Assembly: GCA_021797055.1 (NCBI GenBank)
Contig: JAKAAI010000069.1
Location: 1 to 9,420, forward strand
Length of the DNA stretch: 9,420 bases
Direction: 5' to 3'
Source of the DNA: Thermoplasmata archaeon
GTDB taxonomy: Archaea > Thermoplasmatota > Thermoplasmata > Thermoplasmatales > Thermoplasmataceae
Position numbers and translations under genes: made by a program. This document shows, one piece after another, positions 1 to 5,749 of this stretch (position 1 is the first letter of the stretch; each line of letters opens with the position of its first letter). Below the pieces are notes generated by a model. That model worked only from the letters and a program-made list of their open reading frames with translations. It was not told the origin of the DNA and ran no database searches.

Positions 1-756
1 GTGCGCAATGTTGTCAGGATCGCCTATAGACCTCAGAGGCGTCTGGCTCACCATAAACTGTCTCCTCTCTGGTGTCCAGTCCTGCCTTGCCCTCAATGAA
101 GGGGTATCCATGTATCCTGGAGCAACAGCGTTGACCCTTATGTAAGGTGCAAATGCAAGAGCATATGATTTTGTAAGACCTATAACACCGTACTTGGCTG
201 CTGCATATACCGGGGACCTCGGGCTACCTGTTGTTATTACATTGGATGCAACATTCACAATAGTTCCTGATTTCTGATTGTCCAGCATCCTCTGGCCGAA
301 TTCGTGGAGGCACATCAGGGTCCCCTTGACATCAAGTTCCAGTGTTTCATCTATGACCTCTTCGGATAGCTCCCGCCAGGATTTCATTGTCGCAGCAGTT
401 TCACCGGCGTTGTTTACAAGTATGTCACACCTTCCAAATTTCTCCCATACCTGATCGGCCATCTTTACTATTTCGTCCCTTTTTCTGATGTCTGCCTTCA
501 CAGCAAACGATTTTACACCTTTCTTCTTTATCTCCTCAACAGTTGCAAGCGCTTCTTTCTCGGAATGATTGTAATTGACAACAACATTTGCCCCCTCATC
601 GGCAAGTGCGAGTGCTATTGTTCTTCCGAATCCCTTGGACGACCCTGTAACGACTGCGTTTTCACCCAACAACCTCTTACCGTTCTGAACAGGTTTTCTT
701 TTCCATACGACCTCATTCTCAACTTCCGGACTTCCCGGAGCTTTTCCCCAACTCAT
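1..756 (-). CDS. Short-chain dehydrogenase/reductase, 3' end cut by window edge
   Basis: The frame is open from ATG at 756 to the left edge (252 residues seen). It is a classical SDR, an NAD(P)-dependent soluble oxidoreductase with a Rossmann fold. Visible motifs are the glycine-rich TGSSKGFG loop (37-44), NNAG (115-118), catalytic Ser171, Tyr184 and Lys188 in YAAAK, and the APG motif after the active site (212-214). Lys41 in the glycine loop and no acidic residue at the end of strand 2 (NYN, 61-63) favour NADP(H). Two oddities are visible. About 30 residues precede the first Rossmann strand, where most SDRs have 5-10. The Asn of the catalytic tetrad is Asp142 (LDVKG instead of the usual NxKG). 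The start is supported by GGTGA four bases upstream. About 15-25 C-terminal residues should lie outside the window. Substrate unknown; database names such as glucose 1-dehydrogenase would be generic. Confidence 0.93.
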   Translation of the reverse strand, partial: MSWGKAPGSPEVENEVVWKRKPVQNGKRLLGENAVVTGSSKGFGRTIALALADEGANVVVNYNHSEKEALATVEEIKKKGVKSFAVKADIRKRDEIVKMADQVWEKFGRCDILVNNAGETAATMKSWRELSEEVIDETLELDVKGTLMCLHEFGQRMLDNQKSGTIVNVASNVITTGSPRSPVYAAAKYGVIGLTKSYALAFAPYIRVNAVAPGYMDTPSLRARQDWTPERRQFMVSQTPLRSIGDPDNIAH

Positions 757-760
757 AATT

Positions 761-765
761 TCACC
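761..765 (-). promoter_or_regulatory. Ribosome-binding site of the minus-strand SDR
   Basis: GGTGA on the minus strand, four bases before the ATG at 756. It matches the archaeal anti-Shine-Dalgarno sequence and fixes the start that gives the long N-terminal extension. Confidence 0.65.
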
Positions 766-831
766 AGACCAAAATTTAAAGGTTTTACTTAAAATAATTG
801 GTAATACAGATCAGTACGGGACCAGAAAAAT

Positions 832-847
832 ATAATAAATGTATTAT
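832..847. repeat. Inverted repeat ATAATA-N4-TATTAT
   Basis: A perfect 6-bp inverted repeat (832-837 and 842-847) with a 4-base spacer, in the divergent intergenic region. The same half-sites recur in opposite order at 862-876. Both could be operator half-sites, but pure A/T repeats of this length are common by chance. Confidence 0.35.
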
Positions 848-861
848 TCCTCTGTAAACCA

Positions 862-876
862 TATTATGTGATAATA
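862..876. repeat. Inverted repeat TATTAT-GTG-ATAATA
   Basis: A perfect 6-bp inverted repeat (862-867 and 871-876) around a GTG centre, about 100 bp upstream of the PqqC-like gene's TATA box. It uses the same hexamer pair as the repeat at 832-847. It is a candidate regulator site, with weak support. Confidence 0.35.
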
Positions 877-978
877 ACTTCCAGAGCCATTAAAAATAGG
901 TTTTTACTATCAGTCAGGATCTGCTAAAAGCTTGGATAGAATTGAATCCTTGCTGATGATATGGTACTGGCAAAAGCA

Positions 979-993
979 TAAATATATAAATAT
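979..993 (+). promoter_or_regulatory. TATA box of the PqqC-like/SDR operon
   Basis: The sequence AAATATATAAATAT is centred near 986, about 29 bp before the ATG at 1015. At the usual archaeal distance, transcription would start within a few bases of the start codon. The mRNA may therefore be leaderless or nearly so, which would leave the GTGAGG at 1005-1010 unused. Position read by eye. Confidence 0.6.
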
Positions 994-1014
994 TTTACAG
1001 TCAAGTGAGGAAAA

Positions 1015-1830
1015 ATGGAGCAGAAACATAAGTATGATATTGACCGGAAGAAACCATACACACCTGATGAATTTGTGGAACTCTTGGGGAAAATTGCTGA
1101 AGAGACCTGGGCTGGAGTCCACCACCCGCTGGTAAAGAAATTCCTTGATGGAAAGCTTACAAAGGAGCAATTAAGGGTCTGGGCGATACAGGAATACTGG
1201 TTCTATAAGGGACCTTCATACTGGTCTGCGGCCGAAGCGGCAAACGCGCCGACCCTCCTGGATCAGCAGATACTGATGGATCCACTTGTAACAGAAATGG
1301 GAACTGGTTCAAAGGAATCCCATGTGGATCTATACGTGAAATATTGCAAAGCCATAGGAGTAACAGAAAAGGAGATATTTTCCACGCCACTTCTGCCTGG
1401 CACAGTATCGGCGATCAGCGAATTCTATAACATATGCAAATTCCTGCCACTGCCAGAGGCAATTGCTGCAGAGAAAATTGCAGGAGAGAATGTGAATAAG
1501 ATCAGGCATGAGCTCTATATGACAGCTTTCAAGAAATATTACAGCTGGATACCAGAAAACTCATTAATGTTCCATAAGGAGCATGTTACCGAGGATGTTG
1601 GGCATACACAGATCGGTGTATATCTTGTAAAAAAATATGCCACTTCAAAGGAGGCCCAGAACAGGATGTGGGAAGCGGAGGTAAGGTTCCTATCTTTGCA
1701 GTGGGTACTTTATGATGGCATTTACCAGGCAATATTCAGCGACATCAAGCCACCGACGTTCAATGTCAGTCCCTTCTATCCACTACCGTACTACGATACA
1801 AACGACATCCCTGTTCCAAAGTTTGACTGA
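1015..1830 (+). CDS. PqqC/CADD-like heme-oxygenase-fold protein, putative di-iron oxidase
   Basis: A soluble, mostly helical 271-residue protein of the TenA/PqqC/CADD superfamily. The N-terminal part has the PqqC-type pattern: HHP (36-38), then GKLTKEQLRVWAIQEYWFY (46-64). Candidate metal ligands follow the published CADD set (E81, H88, E142, H174, D178, H181): here Glu94, His103, Glu158, His190, Asp194 and His197. Spacing is identical for the last four. His103 opens an HxxLxxxYxxxIG helix that fits the family, while the Glu94-His103 loop is two residues longer. The TenA-type PC active-site motif is not seen, so thiaminase activity is unlikely. PQQ synthesis is also unlikely, since no other pqq gene is present. 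I infer an O2-dependent di-iron oxidase of unknown substrate. The last 27 residues are rich in Pro and aromatics and lie outside the helical fold. First gene of an operon; the SDR follows after 27 bp. Confidence 0.88.
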   Translation: MEQKHKYDIDRKKPYTPDEFVELLGKIAEETWAGVHHPLVKKFLDGKLTKEQLRVWAIQEYWFYKGPSYWSAAEAANAPTLLDQQILMDPLVTEMGTGSKESHVDLYVKYCKAIGVTEKEIFSTPLLPGTVSAISEFYNICKFLPLPEAIAAEKIAGENVNKIRHELYMTAFKKYYSWIPENSLMFHKEHVTEDVGHTQIGVYLVKKYATSKEAQNRMWEAEVRFLSLQWVLYDGIYQAIFSDIKPPTFNVSPFYPLPYYDTNDIPVPKFD

Positions 1831-1847
1831 TCTGCATCAATAGATCT

Positions 1848-1852
1848 GGTGA
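1848..1852 (+). promoter_or_regulatory. Ribosome-binding site that decides the start of the second SDR
   Basis: GGTGA ends five bases before ATG 1858. In-frame GTG 1849 and ATG 1852 overlap this site and have no good site of their own, so 1858 is preferred. Confidence 0.55.
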
Positions 1853-1857
1853 TGGAT

Positions 1858-2631
1858 ATGGGAAAACTTGCTGGAAAGAACGCAATAGTCACTGGGGGCA
1901 GTTCAGGTATTGGAAGGGCGATCGCGGTGGCACTGGCAACTGAAGGTGCTAATGTTGCCATAGGTGACTTAAGTGAAGCCCCCAGAGAGGGAGGAGCGCG
2001 AACATCTGACGAAATTGTTAAAATGGGTTCCAAATCATTTTTTGTTCAAACGGATGTTTCAAAAGAAGGCGATGTTGAAAGGCTTGTCTCGACCGCAATA
2101 TCCAAATTTGGTAATCTCGACATAATGGTGAATAACGCAGGTATCACCGTTATAAAGAGTGCACTTGAAACAACCGGAGATGAATTCCTCAGAGTTCTTG
2201 ATGTTAATGTGAAAGGGGCTTTTCTGGGATCGAAATACGCATTGAAGCATATGGTATCAAGAAAAAGCGGAAAGATAATCAATCTTGCATCTAATTTTTC
2301 CTTCACTGCGCTTGGAAATATCTCTGCATATGTCACATCCAAGACTGCCGTCCTTGGTTTAACAAAGGCACTTGCCGTGGAGTTTGCACCGTTTGGAATC
2401 AATATAAACGCAATTGCCCCGGGTGCCACAAAAACTGAATTTACCAGGCCGTTTTGGGGAAACAGTGAGGGTCTAAATGAACTTGCGCAGAGAACACCTT
2501 TCAGAAAGAATGGCGAATTCCTTGTCAAACCGGGTGATATTGGCAGAACCGCAGTCTTCCTGGCATCTGATGATTCTGATATGATGACAGGAACAAGCAT
2601 ACTTGTAGATGGTGGATGGAACGCCTGGTGA
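1858..2631 (+). CDS. Short-chain dehydrogenase/reductase, probably NAD-dependent
   Basis: A complete classical SDR of 257 residues, the normal length. Motifs are TGGSSGIG (12-19), Asp37 at the end of strand 2 (indicates NAD over NADP), NNAG (92-95), the full catalytic tetrad Asn117, Ser145, Tyr158 and Lys162 (YVTSK), APG (187-189), and the C-terminal TGTSILVDGGW typical of tetrameric SDRs. It catalyses reversible alcohol/ketone oxidoreduction in the cytoplasm on an unknown substrate. The gene follows the PqqC-like gene after 27 bp on the same strand with no terminator between, so they are probably co-transcribed and may act on consecutive intermediates. In-frame starts at 1849 (GTG) and 1852 (ATG) would add two or three residues. 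It resembles the SDR at 1-756 in general pattern, but differs in cofactor motif, N-terminus and tetrad Asn, so it is not a recent duplicate. Confidence 0.94.
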   Translation: MGKLAGKNAIVTGGSSGIGRAIAVALATEGANVAIGDLSEAPREGGARTSDEIVKMGSKSFFVQTDVSKEGDVERLVSTAISKFGNLDIMVNNAGITVIKSALETTGDEFLRVLDVNVKGAFLGSKYALKHMVSRKSGKIINLASNFSFTALGNISAYVTSKTAVLGLTKALAVEFAPFGININAIAPGATKTEFTRPFWGNSEGLNELAQRTPFRKNGEFLVKPGDIGRTAVFLASDDSDMMTGTSILVDGGWNAW

Positions 2632-2650
2632 AAGCGCTCTAAAATAATCA

Positions 2651-2668
2651 TTTTATCCATTTTTTTCT
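2651..2668 (+). terminator. T-tract terminator after the PqqC-like/SDR operon
   Basis: TTTTAT at 2651-2656 is followed by seven T's at 2660-2666, 20-35 bases after the SDR stop codon. Archaeal RNA polymerase commonly terminates at such runs without a hairpin. Confidence 0.5.
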
Positions 2669-2717
2669 AAGATAATCAAGATGTTCTGAATTGAGGCAAA
2701 AATGGCCAATGACCACA

Positions 2718-2738
2718 ATTACAATTTTTCATTGTAAT
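2718..2738. repeat. Perfect 8-bp inverted repeat upstream of the MFS gene
   Basis: ATTACAAT (2718-2725) and ATTGTAAT (2731-2738) flank the 5-base spacer TTTTC. The repeat lies about 55-75 bp upstream of the MFS TATA box. It has the size and symmetry of a dimeric regulator site. An RNA hairpin is possible, but the site would be upstream of the predicted transcript start. Confidence 0.5.
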
Positions 2739-2747
2739 CTCTTACCT

Positions 2748-2768
2748 GATCGCAACAAATTGCGAATC
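2748..2768. repeat. Second inverted repeat, CGCAA-CAAA-TTGCG, upstream of the MFS gene
   Basis: CGCAA (2751-2755) and TTGCG (2760-2764) surround CAAA. The outer GAT/ATC arms (2748-2750 and 2766-2768) also pair if base 2765 bulges. It lies nine bases after the repeat at 2718-2738 and about 22 bp before the TATA box. Its half-sites differ from those of the first repeat, so the two may bind different regulators. Confidence 0.4.
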
Positions 2769-2789
2769 TAGGAACTGCCTCCATAAAGC

Positions 2790-2803
2790 CATTATATAAA
2801 AAT
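2790..2803 (+). promoter_or_regulatory. TATA box of the MFS transporter gene
   Basis: ATTATATAAAAATG centred near 2796 with purine-rich AAAGCC just before it as a possible BRE. The expected transcript start is near 2822, giving a leader of about 25-30 bases before ATG 2850. A second A/T-rich stretch at 2813-2822 is a weaker candidate. Confidence 0.55.
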
Positions 2804-2849
2804 GTGCCCAAACATTTAAGTACGTTTTATTGTATATTGCTTGGGAAAC

Positions 2850-4235
2850 ATGAAAAGTGGAGATCCTATAAAGGCATATCCGGAGTCCCCGGTGAAGGCA
2901 TTTGTTCAGTTGACACCAGATGAGAAAAAGCTTTTGAAACGAAGACAGTTTGTGATTTTGTTCTGGAGCATACTCGGATCTTTTACGTATGCACTGATCT
3001 GGTACTGGCTTCCGTCCGTTGATACTTTTATCGGTCAGCAGAACAATTTCAATTCATTCCAGATCGGTCTGCTGATATCTGCTTTTGGAGGCGCTTTCAT
3101 TGTAACAAACTTCCTCTGGGGGCACATGAATGATGTTTACTGGCCCTTCAGGATAGTCACTATTGGCTTCATTCTTGCTGGACTGACGACGTTTCTCTTT
3201 CCCTATGTTCATGGCCTTGATACGATGCTTGTCCTCAGGGTGTTAGAGGGAATTTTCAATGGAGCCGCCTGGTCTGGTCTTGTAAAGACTTTACAGCTCT
3301 GGTTCCCCATTGAGAAAAGGTCCAGATATCTTGGCATTATGATAGCTGTATACAGCTGGGCAATATCTGCTGACCTGCTTCTAGGACCGACATTCGCAAC
3401 AACCGCTGGCGGGTGGCAGGAGTGGAGCATTATTGTCGGGCTTCTTGGAATGATAGTTGGTGTAATCACATTCTTCATTGCAAAGCCGTATGGGCCTATG
3501 GTAGGTCTTCCACATATTGACTGGGGAGACGTTCCTCCATCCAAGAATATGAGTTTCTGGGGAGTGTCAAAATCCCTCTACAAGTACAAGTGGATGATTC
3601 TTGCCATTCTTTCGGGCTTTGTTGTCATTGGAGGGGCCAATATCATTTCAGGCTTTTATCTTGGGGATGTCCTTGGTGCAATCCAGCATCTTTCAATTCC
3701 ACAGATCATTGTAATAGGGACTGTATGGGGTATATCCCAGGGTGTGTTTATTCTGATTTTTGGTCCTCTTAGCGATAGAATTAGAAAGAGGGTCGTCTTT
3801 ATTAAAATCGGCCTGGGTGGTGGCTTCCTGGCTATGATTGGCGTGGTACTGGCAACGATATATGTCCACATACCTCTTGTTCTTCTGTATGTGATCACAA
3901 TCTTTACCGGATGGCCATTCCTTATTGCGGGCCCAATATTTGCATTGCTTGCTGACCGGTACGGTGTGCAGATGGTTGGTGCAGCGTCCGCCCACTTTGA
4001 GGGTTTTGGAACAGGCGGTGGTGCCTTCCTGCTTCCGCTTATTATCGGATCGCTCCTGCCAATATACGGGAATACGGTTCCATGGGTTGTGATAGCAGTA
4101 ATATTCTTCGCAATATTCCTTGCCTGGCTACCCCAGAAAGAGTACGTAGTTGGCCAGTCCCTTGTCGATGTTGACACTCTCAATAAAGAAAAAAGGGAAA
4201 AGGAAGCGGAATTTGGGCTGACAGAAAAGTCCTGA
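2850..4235 (+). CDS. Major facilitator superfamily transporter, 12 membrane helices
   Basis: A 461-residue integral membrane carrier of normal MFS length. Hydrophobic segments fall near residues 33-55, 70-91, 101-120, 125-150, 158-182, 192-212, then a loop, 248-272, 283-305, 315-337, 341-363, 375-402 and 408-428. Motif A follows helix 2 (Gly91, Asp95, Arg101) and recurs after helix 8 as GPLSDRIRKR (305-314). The motif-B-like RxxxGxxxG is in helix 4 (Arg130, Gly134, Gly138). Both termini are charged and predicted cytoplasmic. Proton-coupled transport of a small organic solute is likely from the family; the substrate is unknown. Standing between the SDR operon and the molybdo-hydroxylase genes, it may import a substrate for either. 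It has its own promoter and T-tract terminator. In-frame TTG 2841 would add three residues; neither start has a strong ribosome site. Confidence 0.92.
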   Translation: MKSGDPIKAYPESPVKAFVQLTPDEKKLLKRRQFVILFWSILGSFTYALIWYWLPSVDTFIGQQNNFNSFQIGLLISAFGGAFIVTNFLWGHMNDVYWPFRIVTIGFILAGLTTFLFPYVHGLDTMLVLRVLEGIFNGAAWSGLVKTLQLWFPIEKRSRYLGIMIAVYSWAISADLLLGPTFATTAGGWQEWSIIVGLLGMIVGVITFFIAKPYGPMVGLPHIDWGDVPPSKNMSFWGVSKSLYKYKWMILAILSGFVVIGGANIISGFYLGDVLGAIQHLSIPQIIVIGTVWGISQGVFILIFGPLSDRIRKRVVFIKIGLGGGFLAMIGVVLATIYVHIPLVLLYVITIFTGWPFLIAGPIFALLADRYGVQMVGAASAHFEGFGTGGGAFLLPLIIGSLLPIYGNTVPWVVIAVIFFAIFLAWLPQKEYVVGQSLVDVDTLNKEKREKEAEFGLTEKS

Positions 4236-4236
4236 G

Positions 4237-4253
4237 TTATTTTTTTATTTTAT
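4237..4253 (+). terminator. T-tract terminator after the MFS gene
   Basis: Immediately after the MFS stop, seven T's (4240-4246) are followed by A and four more T's (4248-4251). This is typical of archaeal intrinsic termination without a hairpin. Confidence 0.5.
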
Positions 4254-4260
4254 CCCCTAT

Positions 4261-4278
4261 GTTAAATTTATTTTTAAC
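4261..4278. repeat. Inverted repeat GTTAAA-N6-TTTAAC upstream of the molybdo-hydroxylase operon
   Basis: A perfect 6-bp inverted repeat (4261-4266 and 4273-4278), about 75-90 bp upstream of the FAD-subunit start and just upstream of the candidate TATA box. It could be an operator or part of the upstream termination region. AT-rich, so weak. Confidence 0.3.
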
Positions 4279-4288
4279 TTTTTATTAG

Positions 4289-4302
4289 CCTTTATTTAAT
4301 AA
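4289..4302 (+). promoter_or_regulatory. Candidate TATA box of the molybdo-hydroxylase operon
   Basis: TTTATTTAATAA centred near 4296. The expected start near 4322 gives a leader of about 30 bases that includes GGTG (4346-4349) before ATG 4353. An alternative A/T box, GATTTATCAA, lies at about 4314-4323. Confidence 0.45.
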
Positions 4303-4352
4303 TGATATCACAAGATTTATCAATCACCTGTTCCATTACTTAGATGGTGTGA

Positions 4353-5231
4353 ATGTACCCCTCGAGATTTTTGTATTTTTCGCCCAGGACGATAAAGAAG
4401 GCGGCTGAGATGCTATCAGACTCCAATGGGAGCGCCAAGATCCTGGCTGGTGGCATGAGCCTTATTCCTATGATGAAGATGAGAGTTGTTAGCCCTCAGA
4501 GGGTGATTGACCTAAGACAGGTTTCATCCCTTAAAAAAATAACAGAAAAGGGCAGATATCTCTTCATTGGCTCTATGGTAAGCGATAGGAAAATAGAATC
4601 CTCCGGATTAATAAAAGATAGAATCCCGCTGATTGCTGCAGTTGCAAATAATATCGGAGACCCACAGGTCAGGAACCGTGGGACAATTGGTGGTTCGTTA
4701 AGCCATGCAGATCCGTCCGGTGATTGGGGTCCATGTTTCCTTGCGTTGAGGGGGTCAGCAGTTGCAGTTTCTGTTAAGGGTAAAAGGGAAATAAATTCGG
4801 ATCATTTTTTCACTGGACCGTTTTCGACGGCACTGAAAGAAGGGGAAATACTGGAGAGGGTGATGTTCCCCGTTCCTGATGGAGCCTCAGGGCATTCTTA
4901 CGTAAAGATTGAGAGGAAAGCAGGAGATTTCGCTACTGCGTCTGCTGCCGTCCAGCTTTCACTGGATCAACATGGAAGGTGTTCTTATATCGGCATTGGC
5001 CTGGGAGCCGTTAGCGATAGATCGATAAGGGCAGCAAAGGCTGAAAAAAATGTTGCTGGAAAGCAGATTACGGATGATATTATTTCGGAGGCTGCTGAAT
5101 CAGGTTCCCAGGAAACAGACCCGTATGATGATCTGATAAGAGGCTCTGCAGAATTTAAAAGGGAAATGATAAAAATCTGCATCAAAAAGGCGCTGACTGA
5201 AGCGCACAAAATGGTGGAGGGATTTTCTTGA
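4353..5231 (+). CDS. Molybdo-hydroxylase FAD-binding (medium) subunit, CoxM-like
   Basis: This 292-residue cytoplasmic subunit accepts electrons from the iron-sulfur subunit and passes them via FAD to an acceptor not identifiable here. The two FAD-binding loops are clear: AGGMS at 32-36 and TIGGS at 111-115, followed by SHADPSGDW (117-125). These match the positions of the AGG and TIGG motifs in known CO dehydrogenase medium subunits. Residues 1-165 form the FAD domain and about 170-292 the C-terminal CO_deh_flav domain. The length leaves no room for the extra [4Fe-4S] insertion of 4-hydroxybenzoyl-CoA reductase. It is first in an operon of medium, small and large subunit genes. Its stop overlaps the TTG start of the next gene by four bases, so translation is probably coupled. 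The sequence alone cannot tell CO dehydrogenase-like, aldehyde and xanthine-type enzymes apart. Confidence 0.95.
   Translation: MYPSRFLYFSPRTIKKAAEMLSDSNGSAKILAGGMSLIPMMKMRVVSPQRVIDLRQVSSLKKITEKGRYLFIGSMVSDRKIESSGLIKDRIPLIAAVANNIGDPQVRNRGTIGGSLSHADPSGDWGPCFLALRGSAVAVSVKGKREINSDHFFTGPFSTALKEGEILERVMFPVPDGASGHSYVKIERKAGDFATASAAVQLSLDQHGRCSYIGIGLGAVSDRSIRAAKAEKNVAGKQITDDIISEAAESGSQETDPYDDLIRGSAEFKREMIKICIKKALTEAHKMVEGFS
5213..5220 (+). promoter_or_regulatory. Strong ribosome-binding site that decides the TTG start of the iron-sulfur subunit
   Basis: GGTGGAGG inside the end of the FAD-subunit gene, seven bases before TTG 5228. The alternative ATG 5249 has only a poor GGGT upstream, so the TTG is preferred. 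Confidence 0.7.
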
Positions 5232-5749
5232 GAAAGGGTACAACTGAAATGAACAAGTCCCTGAAATACAGGATCAAGGTGAGAGTGAATGGCGGGGAGA
5301 TCATAACAAAGGTAGATTCAAGACTTCTTTTGTCCAGTTTTCTCAGGGACAATCTTGAATTAACAGGTGTCCACGTTGGATGTGATAGTTCAAACTGTGG
5401 AGCATGCACTGTTCTTATTGATGGTGATTCAGTTAAATCCTGCACTGTTTTTGCCGTTCAGTGTGATGGCAGTGAAATTACAACAATAGAGGGTCTATCC
5501 ACCAACGGAAACCTGCACCGGTTACAGTCTGCGTTCAGGGAAAAACATGGGCTTCAATGTGGTTTCTGTACCCCGGGAATGATAATGCAGGGTGCATGGC
5601 TTCTGGCAAACAAGAAAGCTGAAACCGAGGACCAGATAAGAGAGGGCATATCTGGAAACCTCTGCAGATGCACTGGATACCAGAACATCGTGGATGCGAT
5701 AATGTATGCCAGGGATATGTCTTCGGAGGCGGATGCCGATGGAGAGTGA
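5228..5749 (+). CDS. Molybdo-hydroxylase [2Fe-2S] (small) subunit, CoxS-like
   Basis: A 173-residue electron-transfer subunit between the molybdenum site and FAD. The N-terminal plant-ferredoxin-like domain holds one [2Fe-2S] cluster with Cys52, Cys57, Cys60 and Cys72 (GCDSSNCGACTV). The C-terminal four-helix domain holds the second, with Cys111, Cys114 (QCGFCTPGM), Cys146 and Cys148 (NLCRCTGY). All eight ligands are present, so it should be functional. There is no signal peptide, hence a cytoplasmic enzyme. The start is TTG at 5228, overlapping the previous stop by four bases; ATG 5249 would shorten the protein by seven residues and still keep both domains. Its 3' end overlaps the large-subunit gene. 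Length is close to the usual 150-170. Assignment to the family is certain, but which substrate class is decided by the large subunit. Confidence 0.96.
   Translation: MRKGTTEMNKSLKYRIKVRVNGGEIITKVDSRLLLSSFLRDNLELTGVHVGCDSSNCGACTVLIDGDSVKSCTVFAVQCDGSEITTIEGLSTNGNLHRLQSAFREKHGLQCGFCTPGMIMQGAWLLANKKAETEDQIREGISGNLCRCTGYQNIVDAIMYARDMSSEADADGE
5725..5729 (+). promoter_or_regulatory. Ribosome-binding site of the large catalytic subunit
   Basis: GGAGG within the end of the small-subunit gene, nine bases before ATG 5739 and three before ATG 5733. It argues against the farther upstream ATG at 5706, which would precede it. Confidence 0.6.

Larger units (their letters stand above)
757..1014. promoter_or_regulatory. 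Divergent intergenic region with promoters for both flanking genes
   Basis: This AT-rich stretch of 258 bp separates the minus-strand SDR from the plus-strand PqqC-like gene, so it should hold both promoters. No convincing protein gene was seen. On the plus strand the best TATA box is at about 979-993. On the minus strand, A/T-rich candidates lie near 786-800 and 771-780. Two short AT inverted repeats (832-847 and 862-876) sit in the middle. Promoter calls are by eye only. Confidence 0.6.

Noticed and set aside
1015..1830. TenA thiaminase II or PQQ biosynthesis protein C
   Set aside because: The TenA active-site Cys motif is not seen, no thiamine or other pqq genes are nearby, and the full di-iron ligand set points to the CADD-like branch.
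2046..2660. 204-codon open frame on the minus strand over the second SDR
   Set aside because: It lies antisense to a complete SDR with all catalytic motifs, has no recognisable domain, and starts beyond the gene in a T-rich terminator region.
3656..4183. 175-codon open frame on the minus strand within the MFS gene
   Set aside because: Antisense to membrane-helix coding sequence; the composition is what reverse-complemented hydrophobic codons give, with no domain or ribosome site.
5706..5738. Upstream ATG start for the large subunit
   Set aside because: It would precede the GGAGG at 5725-5729 and add an Arg-rich stretch read from the other frame of the small-subunit gene; ATG 5739 (or 5733) fits better.
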